From an uncultured Magnetospirillum sp. (lineage in GTDB: Bacteria; Pseudomonadota; Alphaproteobacteria; Rhodospirillales; Magnetospirillaceae), in assembly GCF_903853455.1 (NCBI RefSeq), contig NZ_CAINTR010000047.1:1-45420 (forward strand): 45,420 nt of DNA. Direction: 5' to 3'. Positions within the stretch are counted from its first letter, which is position 1. Each line of letters opens with the position of its first letter. Below the pieces are notes generated by a model, which was given only the letters and a program-made list of their open reading frames with translations, had not been told where the DNA came from and ran no database searches. The position numbers were made by a program, and so were the translations under genes. Below, piece by piece: positions 8,296 through 14,738 of the stretch.

Positions 8296-9447
8296 ATGGC
8301 CAAGCAGATGACGACAATGGACTATGCCGACCTCTTGACCGGCGACGACATGCCGACCGATGAGGACCTCCAGCGAATCTTCCACACGGCACTCGCAGAG
8401 AACAGCCCGCGGGATGCTAAGCGAGGGCTGCGGGTCTTTGCCTCCGGCCTTCTGGAGCGTGGCCTAATCGACTTGGCAAGCTATGCCACCTTGTTCGGCG
8501 GCCAGGCCGTTCACCTGCTGACCCTCGATCAGGACGGCCACTTCATTCATGCCCTGAACGGGAAGGACGCGACAGACCTGACCCGCATTTACAGCCGTGC
8601 CAAGTACGGAAGCATTGCCGACATCCGCTTTCTGGCCGACTTGGTCATTGAACGACTTCGTATGGAACTGCAGGCTCCTGATAGCGATTGGCGCCGCTTG
8701 TTTGAGGGCGCTCTAGCTGCAGGTGAACAGGTGGTCATGCTAACGACCGGGTGGAGGAATGTACCGTCCACCGCGAACGTGCTCTTCGCCATCGTGGTCG
8801 AGCAAATCAATGTTGACCTGGCCCTCCTCGAGCTCCCCACAATCATCGAGGTCAAGCTCCCTAGGATCGCACCTCCGGTCGAGAACTATGCGAGCTTGAC
8901 GGCTGAGGAGCGGGAGCGGGTCTCCAAGGTCCAGGACCACGTCATCCCGGAGCAGCATTTCTTCCAGGGCGGTGTCCACGTTATTTTCGGTGATGATGTC
9001 CTGGTCACCGGGGCCACAGCCGACAAAGTTTTTCATACCACCATGATGAATGGTGCCCGGTCATTTCGGGCCGTCTATCCGGTCGTGATCGACCCTGTCG
9101 TAGCATTCGCCAATCCAGCGACCGAGGAAAAGCTCAATATGACCGACGTCGATGGTAAGATTGACGAGTCCATCGTGAACTGGCTGAGCGACCCAGACTA
9201 CCAGCCCATCCTGCGAACCTTGCGCCTGCTGTTTGAAGAAGCCAGCCGGGGGATCTTGCCCCGCCTCCTCCCGCTTGTGCCGCCGGGGAACTGGTTGAAG
9301 CTCTATACTGCGGCCCTGGGCAATGACATGCTTCGGGTGCCGTCATGCCAGCCCTCACTGGAGCTACTCAAGGGCCACCTGACGCAGCTCAACATGCTGG
9401 ATGGATGTGGCCGCCCGCTGAGGCAGCCCACCGTTCAGACCCTGTGA
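8296..9447 (+). CDS. Phosphoribosyltransferase-like protein
   Basis: 383 residues, ATG 8296, 4 bp after the PHP gene. The signature is FGDDVLVTGAT at about residues 231-241, which matches the PRPP-binding loop of type I phosphoribosyltransferases (two acidic residues, then TGAT). The hydrophobic strand VHVI precedes it and a helix (ADKVFHTTMMNGA) follows. The 200-residue N-terminal part and the 110-residue C-terminal part match no family I can name. The family attaches ribose-5-phosphate from PRPP to a base or releases it. Stand-alone PRTases of this kind occur in predicted nucleotide-metabolite conflict operons such as those linked to Ter genes. The substrate is unknown. Confidence 0.6.
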   Translation: MAKQMTTMDYADLLTGDDMPTDEDLQRIFHTALAENSPRDAKRGLRVFASGLLERGLIDLASYATLFGGQAVHLLTLDQDGHFIHALNGKDATDLTRIYSRAKYGSIADIRFLADLVIERLRMELQAPDSDWRRLFEGALAAGEQVVMLTTGWRNVPSTANVLFAIVVEQINVDLALLELPTIIEVKLPRIAPPVENYASLTAEERERVSKVQDHVIPEQHFFQGGVHVIFGDDVLVTGATADKVFHTTMMNGARSFRAVYPVVIDPVVAFANPATEEKLNMTDVDGKIDESIVNWLSDPDYQPILRTLRLLFEEASRGILPRLLPLVPPGNWLKLYTAALGNDMLRVPSCQPSLELLKGHLTQLNMLDGCGRPLRQPTVQTL

Positions 9448-9456
9448 GATCTGTTC

Positions 9457-10245
9457 ATGCGATACGTTACCTACTGGGAAACGGCTCCTGGGCGAGCCAT
9501 GCCAGCTTATGTCGCCCTGTCCCTGGCGTCTGTCCAGCGGGTACTGGGGAACCAGTTACTGCTCCTCACCCCCCGCAATACGCCGGACTACATCGGCCGA
9601 GCCTACCTGGAGAAGGACTGGCAATTTTCCGGACTCGAGTTCGATGGATGTCCGGCCATCACCTCAATCGTTGCCAAAAGCGATTTCATCCGCATGGCCT
9701 ATGTTTACGAGCATGGCGGAATCTGGATGGACGCGGACAGCATCATGTTCGGCGACATGAGGCCGAGCATGTTCCCCGAAGTCTTTGATGACCGCCTGCA
9801 CTGGTTCAGCGAAGCACTTTTTGGGGCGGCACCGGGGCACCCGCTTCTGGGAACCGCCGTGGCCGCGTGCTTGGACCAGCAGGATCAGAGGTGGGCGAAC
9901 CCGGGGGACATCCTCAACAAAATCGCCGAAGCCCCCGACGCGATTACAACAATCCCCAGGCAGGCCGTCGATCCTGGCTACCGGCCGCTCTACAACTTCA
10001 ACACCTGCGAGGTGATGTTCGACCGGCAGATCCAGGTTGAGGACTTCTTGGTCAACTCTGACATCAAGCTGTTGAAGCTGTACAATATGTATTTTGGCCG
10101 CCTCCCCATTGCCCAGTGCTCGGTCGCCGAACTGTTGGACTCGGGTACACTCCTGGCCCGCATCTTCCTGCACATCGAGCCGGACCCGCGATATTGGGTC
10201 GAATGTACCCGCGCGCTCCGCCACATCCTGGAGACACCCGGCTGA
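9457..10245 (+). CDS. GT32-like glycosyltransferase (DXD)
   Basis: 262 residues from ATG 9457. The core motif of the DXD sugar-transferase family (GT32, capsular-polysaccharide-type) is clear: AKSDFIRMAYVYEHGGIWMD leads into DADS with D92 and D94. These aspartates bind the metal and nucleotide-sugar diphosphate. The protein is soluble with no membrane segment. Such enzymes usually decorate capsule or lipopolysaccharide, but here the gene is the last of a radical SAM / PHP / PRTase operon, so the acceptor may be a small molecule. It converges on the minus-strand pair with only 16 bp between stop codons. Confidence 0.8.
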   Translation: MRYVTYWETAPGRAMPAYVALSLASVQRVLGNQLLLLTPRNTPDYIGRAYLEKDWQFSGLEFDGCPAITSIVAKSDFIRMAYVYEHGGIWMDADSIMFGDMRPSMFPEVFDDRLHWFSEALFGAAPGHPLLGTAVAACLDQQDQRWANPGDILNKIAEAPDAITTIPRQAVDPGYRPLYNFNTCEVMFDRQIQVEDFLVNSDIKLLKLYNMYFGRLPIAQCSVAELLDSGTLLARIFLHIEPDPRYWVECTRALRHILETPG

Positions 10246-10261
10246 TGCTCCACCCTTATGC

Positions 10262-10687
10262 CTACGGAAGCGTCTCCGCGATAATCGTAACGGAACCCTT
10301 GGGAAGCAAAAGTTGACAACGGCTCAGCGATTCCAGATCCAGAATCTCTGGGGCGACCACCTCGTGAATGTGAGGATCATCGCGGTGGGGCGAGTTGTGG
10401 GCGACGTAAAGCCAAGCCTTCTGCACACCTGGCCGCTCGGTGAAGCTCAGGCCGACCTTCAGGAACTCAAACACTTCCTGTCGCTTGCTTCCTGGGACCC
10501 AAGTCATCGGACCGAAGCGGTGGTCCGGCCGGGTGAGGGTTACGGGGCTTTCGAGTCGTAGGTTGATGGTACCGGGAAAGCACTCTGCGGCCTCGGGGAA
10601 CTCATCAACAAACAACGGTATCTGCAGCTTCAGGTTCTTGCAGGCGACGCCCATTCCGTGCACGATTTCTGCATTAACCTTCAACAT
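10262..10687 (-). CDS. CTP-dependent riboflavin kinase-like (DUF120 fold) protein
   Basis: 141 residues from ATG 10687, preferred over TTG 10702 because GAAGG is well spaced before it. The pattern follows archaeal RibK: an N-terminal strand then G-x-G (EIVHGMGVA), the signature PGTINLRL (archaeal: GTLNLKL), and a C-terminal VVAPEILD...LLLPKGSVTI that parallels IIAPMKLRE...LKDGDVIKI. RibK phosphorylates riboflavin to FMN with CTP. Bacteria normally use the unrelated RibF, so a DUF120-type protein in an alphaproteobacterial accessory operon is unusual and may act on another nucleoside-like substrate. It overlaps the upstream glycosyltransferase gene by 14 bp. The family call rests on remembered archaeal sequences. 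Confidence 0.6.
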   Translation of the reverse strand: MLKVNAEIVHGMGVACKNLKLQIPLFVDEFPEAAECFPGTINLRLESPVTLTRPDHRFGPMTWVPGSKRQEVFEFLKVGLSFTERPGVQKAWLYVAHNSPHRDDPHIHEVVAPEILDLESLSRCQLLLPKGSVTIIAETLP

Positions 10688-11747
10688 ATTCAATGCCTTC
10701 AATACCTCTAGAAGACTCTGCCATGACTGCCGCCAGCTCAGCCATCAATTCGCTGTCTTGGAAAGCATCCATGTTCTTTCCCGTCGAGCCAGGGGGCACA
10801 TTGGTGAACAACACCCTCGTTATCGGGGATGGCTCGGGCAGCCATGGATTTACCTCCTGGCCTTGGGATGGATAAATCGCAACCAACCTTTTTCTCAGCC
10901 CGCTGGCGATATGCACGACGGCGGTATCAACGGACACGACCACACCTGCCGCGGCGATGATACCGATTGCGTCGTGGATCGTGTTCACTCCCCGGATGAC
11001 CTCGACATTCGTGCGCTCCGCCGCCTGGGTAATGACCTCGGCCTGCTGAGAAGTGGAAGGGCTACTGAGAACCCCGATCCGCATGTGAGGTACCCAGTCA
11101 GCGATGCTCTGGAGCACCTGGACAGTCCTTGAAGCCTTCATGGACTTATCGGGACGGCTTCCAAATGGGTTGACCACAACCTCAAAGCGCCTCTCGACTG
11201 TCTGAGCTTCTGGAACCGGAATCAGGGGGGTTCTATCAATCTCCCCGATCCCCATCTGCTGCAGCACCGAGGCATACTTCATGGAGAAACTCATTCCCGC
11301 AGTGGCGCCCCCCATCTTCCCGTTGACCCAATTCAGATCATCATCGAGGGAAAAGACATTCTGAGGGCGAAGAAGCCACATGAAAGCCATCTCTCGAACG
11401 GGCACCCGTCCCACCAGATGGACGACTGTGTCGATCCCTCGGAGCTTGCGCAGCAGCCTCAGCAACTCCGAAAGTCCGGGATTTGGCGAACTGGTCAGCA
11501 CATGATCGACATCGAAGTATTTTTCATGCAGCTCGGCGAGAGCCACCGGAGCGATCACCGTAACCACACACCCTTCAAGTTTACGAAGTTCTCGGTAGAA
11601 GAATGATGAGACAAAGGCGTCTCCATATTTGCCATCCCATCGAATGACCACCACATGCTTTGGCGATGAAAGAGCAGGGGCCCGACCGCGGCGGTCAAAG
11701 AATAGTTTTCCAGCCGTCCTGGCGAAGTTGGCTATGCCACGCTTCAC
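10674..11747 (-). CDS. Glycosyltransferase family 9 (heptosyltransferase-like)
   Basis: 357 residues from GTG 11747, with GGAGG six bases upstream. The two Rossmann halves of GT9 are visible: an N-terminal VVVIRWDGKYGDAFVSSFFY (the family's G-D-hhh motif) and a C-terminal nucleotide-sugar site around VVSVDTAVVHIASGLRKR followed by VAIYP. Classical members (WaaC, WaaF, RfaF) add heptose to lipopolysaccharide core. No other core-LPS gene is nearby, and it is coupled to the riboflavin-kinase-like gene, so the acceptor may be different. Faces the rightward four-gene operon, forming a convergent six-gene cluster. Confidence 0.85.
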   Translation of the reverse strand: MKRGIANFARTAGKLFFDRRGRAPALSSPKHVVVIRWDGKYGDAFVSSFFYRELRKLEGCVVTVIAPVALAELHEKYFDVDHVLTSSPNPGLSELLRLLRKLRGIDTVVHLVGRVPVREMAFMWLLRPQNVFSLDDDLNWVNGKMGGATAGMSFSMKYASVLQQMGIGEIDRTPLIPVPEAQTVERRFEVVVNPFGSRPDKSMKASRTVQVLQSIADWVPHMRIGVLSSPSTSQQAEVITQAAERTNVEVIRGVNTIHDAIGIIAAAGVVVSVDTAVVHIASGLRKRLVAIYPSQGQEVNPWLPEPSPITRVLFTNVPPGSTGKNMDAFQDSELMAELAAVMAESSRGIEGIEYVEG

Positions 11748-11844
11748 TCGTCACCTCCGCATCCTGCCCCAAAACAGCACTGTAGATCATTGTCCTCTCC
11801 GGTTAAACTTGGCTGTGTGGAGAGGATTCTTCGAGGGACCTGTC

Positions 11845-11949
11845 ATGACCCCGTTCCCGAACGAAACCGAGGCCGAGCAGATCGGCGGGCTGACCGTCGA
11901 GAACCGCCTGACCCGCCTCGCGCCCGGCTTGATGCTCTGCGCCACCTGA
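11845..11949 (+). pseudogene. Remnant of a small conserved gene
   Basis: ATG 11845 follows a GAGGGA ribosome site and reads MTPFPNETEAEQIGGLTVENR before ending after 34 residues. I recall an N-terminus of this kind (TVENR...) from small alphaproteobacterial proteins of 70-90 residues of unknown function. The remainder here (LTRLAPGLMLCAT) does not resemble that family's usual continuation, so it looks like a rearrangement scar. It marks a probable junction between the glycosyltransferase cluster and the NERD gene. Confidence 0.4.
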
Positions 11950-12052
11950 CGGCGCGTCCCGCGGTCGAAAAAGTGAGGCAGACAGTAGGCATTCCTGAAG
12001 CATTGGGGTAGAAATCGACAGGCTGGCCAGTGCCGTTGCGTAAGAGGTCGTG

Positions 12053-12982
12053 ATGTCGATGTATCCCAAGCGCAGCAACGTCCATGTTGCTGAAATGCTC
12101 GAATCCCCGCGTTCAGGAATGAAAGCCGAAGCTCAGGTCTACGGTTCTCTCGAGAAGGTGTTCGCACACGACAGCAACGTTGCCTGCTTGTGGAGCTTGG
12201 CCATCCCGGACTCGCCGCGGGAACTGGACTTCCTGGTGGTCCACAAGGAACTCGGGATTGCGACCATCGAGGTCAAGGCCATCCCCTTGATTCCGACGCT
12301 GGACGGCTGGATGCAATTCAATCCAAGCACTGGGGAGGCGTGGGACAGCCATCGCCAGGAGCCAGATCGGCAACTCGGGGCAGCAACGTCAGCCGTCAAG
12401 AAATGGTGGGCAATGGAATCGCGCGGGCAGTGGAAGAACCCGCGGAACATCAAGGTCCTGGTCCTTGCGGGAACCGACGTCAAGGATCTGCCCAAGGACA
12501 GCGGACTGGCCTGCGCGGACACGCTGTGGCGCCAGAAGGCCGGGACCTACATCATCTGCTGCGATGAGATCGAGCACCTCCCGTACTTGCTGCTCGACCG
12601 CCTGAAGTCGCAGAACCCGGCCAATGTGACGCAGGACACCGCTGCCTTTTTCGAGGCCGCGAAGTCCTTGTACGGCTCGTGTGGTGCTTCGCCCAGCCTG
12701 GACCAGGACGCTGGTGCCGAACCCCGCCAGAAGCCTCGGTTCGAGAACGAAGGCCCGCAGTATCACACCCAAACGGAAACCCGTGAGCGGGGACCGGATC
12801 TCGGGCCTCTTCCCCTCAATGAGGAGGTCACGAAAGCCAAGGCCACGCAAGACGAGAAGGGTGCCGCTGGCAAGGATGAGAGCTGGCTGACCTGGTCGAA
12901 TGTCGGGAAGGCTGCTGCAACGGTGGCCGTAGGGGGATTGACCCTCGCGGGGCTGGGTTTCCTGGTCAGCAAGAAATCATGA
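12053..12982 (+). CDS. NERD nuclease-domain protein with C-terminal membrane anchor
   Basis: 309 residues; ATG 12053 is preferred over GTG 12050 because of AAGAGG five bases upstream. The NERD (nuclease-related) domain spans about residues 20-150, with the PD-(D/E)XK-type core E57-L-D59, then IATIEVK with E73 and K75, and a likely N-terminal helix glutamate. The middle (about 210-280) is polar and disordered. Residues about 283-304 (VGKAAATVAVGGLTLAGLGF) form one membrane segment ending in KKS, giving a tail-anchored nuclease facing the cytoplasm. NERD proteins often accompany helicases or defence genes. No helicase is coupled here, although a truncated one lies 360 bp downstream. Confidence 0.75.
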   Translation: MSMYPKRSNVHVAEMLESPRSGMKAEAQVYGSLEKVFAHDSNVACLWSLAIPDSPRELDFLVVHKELGIATIEVKAIPLIPTLDGWMQFNPSTGEAWDSHRQEPDRQLGAATSAVKKWWAMESRGQWKNPRNIKVLVLAGTDVKDLPKDSGLACADTLWRQKAGTYIICCDEIEHLPYLLLDRLKSQNPANVTQDTAAFFEAAKSLYGSCGASPSLDQDAGAEPRQKPRFENEGPQYHTQTETRERGPDLGPLPLNEEVTKAKATQDEKGAAGKDESWLTWSNVGKAAATVAVGGLTLAGLGFLVSKKS

Positions 12983-13341
12983 CCTGCGAAGGCGACGAGT
13001 AGGGTGAAGGCGGCGGGGAGAAGTCATGTGGTCTATAACCGGGGATGATAGCCCAACAAGGCCAATCCTGCCAGGAGCGGCCCTATGCGAGTGACCTCCT
13101 GCGATGGATGGCACATCCACGAGACGGAAATGATTTCCGTTATGCCCGGATACGCCCCATTCCCGCCCTTGTCAGCACATCAATCCAGCGAACATGGCCC
13201 GTCCGCTGTCAAGGCAGTCACTCCATGTCCACGGATTGTTCATGAGCAAAACCGAGATAATCTGCGGCTTACCGGGCAATTGGCCTGTTGCTGTACCGTA
13301 CGCGTACGGTGCGGATACGGTGTGGGCACCGTATTTCCCCG
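12983..13341 (+). other. Gene-free junction carrying two adjacent palindromes
   Basis: No convincing gene. The left part looks like ordinary intergenic DNA after the NERD gene. The right end holds a perfect 16-bp palindrome at 13295-13310 and an 8-bp-stem hairpin at 13315-13334, immediately before SNF2 helicase homology starts in mid-domain. This is where the 5' half of the helicase gene was lost. Confidence 0.6.
13295..13334. repeat. Paired palindromes at a deletion junction
   Basis: ACCGTACGCGTACGGT (13295-13310) is a perfect 16-bp palindrome. Four bases later ATACGGTG (13315-13322) and CACCGTAT (13327-13334) form a second dyad with a 4-base loop. Both use the half-site TACGGT, so they may be paired operator sites or the remnant end of a mobile element. 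They sit within 10 bp of the point where the truncated helicase begins. Confidence 0.6.
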
Positions 13342-14712
13342 GCAGGCGGCCGCAGCTTCATCATCGGCCTCACCGGCACTCCCATCGAGAACAGGCTGGC
13401 GGATCTGTGGTGCCTCATGGATACCATCCAGCCTGGCCTGCTCAAGGATTTGGCCGCGTTCAGCCGCATCTACGAGAAGGAGGAGAACCCCGAGGACCTC
13501 AGGCAACTCAAAGCTACTCTGACGGAGCCATCTCCGTCGGCGCCGCAGGTCATGATGCGGCGGATGAAGGCTGATCGCTTGAAGGGGCTGCCCGAAAAGA
13601 TTGAGCATCCACTGGAACAGTTGATGTCGCCAGCCCAGGCGGAAGCATACGACGAGGCAGTGAAGGCGGCTCGGGCGGGCGGTGGGGGCAGCAAGATTCT
13701 CGAAGCCCTGCATCGCCTCAGGTCGATCTCCCTCCATCCGCTCCACCCAAGTTCCGCCACCGACGACAGCTACGTCGACCTGTCGGCGCGGTTCAAGCTG
13801 GCTTTGGGAGTTCTCGATGCAATTGCCAGCAAAGGGGAAAAGGCGCTGATCTTCCTCGAATCCCAGGAAATGCAGCCCTATCTCGCGGGGCTACTCCAGC
13901 GTCGATACAAACTGAAGTCCTTGCCCATGCTCATCAACGGCACGGTGACCGGTCCCAAGAGGCAGGACCGAGTCAACGCCTTCCAGAATGCAGGCAAAGG
14001 CTTCGATGTCATCATCCTTTCGCCCCGCGCAGGCGGTGTCGGCCTGACGTTGACCGCGGCCAATCACGTCATTCACCTGTCCCGCTGGTGGAATCCCGCA
14101 GTGGAGGACCAATGCACCGACCGTTGTTATCGCATTGGCCAGACCCGCGAGGTTCATGTCTATTACCCGCAGGCGCTCCATCCGGCGTATCCGGATCAGA
14201 GTTTCGACCGTCGGCTTCATGCCCTGCTGGATCGCAAGCGGCAGCTCAGCCGTGAGATGCTGATGCCTCCGACCAGCCCCGATGACACCAAGCATCTGTT
14301 CGAGCAGACCGTCGGTTCGGACTCGGCTTACGTCTTTGACATGGACAGCATTGATGCCATGGAGCCGATTCAATTCGAGCAGTGGGTGCTCGGTCGGCTG
14401 AAGGATGTTGGGCACAAGGTCAGCAAGACGCCAAAGAGTCACGATTACGGTGCCGATGGCGTGGCTTACCATCGCATTTCCGGTCGCCCCTACATCATTC
14501 AGTGCAAGCACACCCAGTGTTCAACGCCGCCGGACAAGGCGATCGCAGATTTGCTGAAGGCGAAGACGTCATACTCTCTGAAGAATCCCGGCCTCATTGC
14601 AGTCACCAATGCGGCTGCATTTGGGCAAGCGGTTGCCGACAAAGCTGCCCGTGAAGGCGTTCTCCTGGTTTGTCGAAGCAATTTGGAGAAGTGGCCGTTC
14701 TTGCTCGATTGA
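13342..14712 (+). pseudogene. 5'-truncated SNF2 helicase fused to Mrr-type nuclease
   Basis: About 456 residues remain. Homology starts abruptly inside the ATPase domain at motif III (IGLTGTPIENRL) and continues through the second RecA-like lobe: LIFLESQEM, SPRAGGVGLTLTAANHVIHL (motif V) and DRCYRIGQTREV (motif VI). Walker A and the DEAD/H motif are missing, so ATP hydrolysis is impossible. After a linker, residues about 350-455 form an Mrr-like restriction endonuclease domain with the G-A-D-G and IIQCKH core. The intact protein would have been an ATP-driven DNA translocase/nuclease. No ribosome site precedes the fragment. A nuclease domain made from an internal start is possible but unlikely. 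Confidence 0.75.
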
Positions 14713-14738
14713 TGTGTGCGCCTTCAATCCACCTCTCG

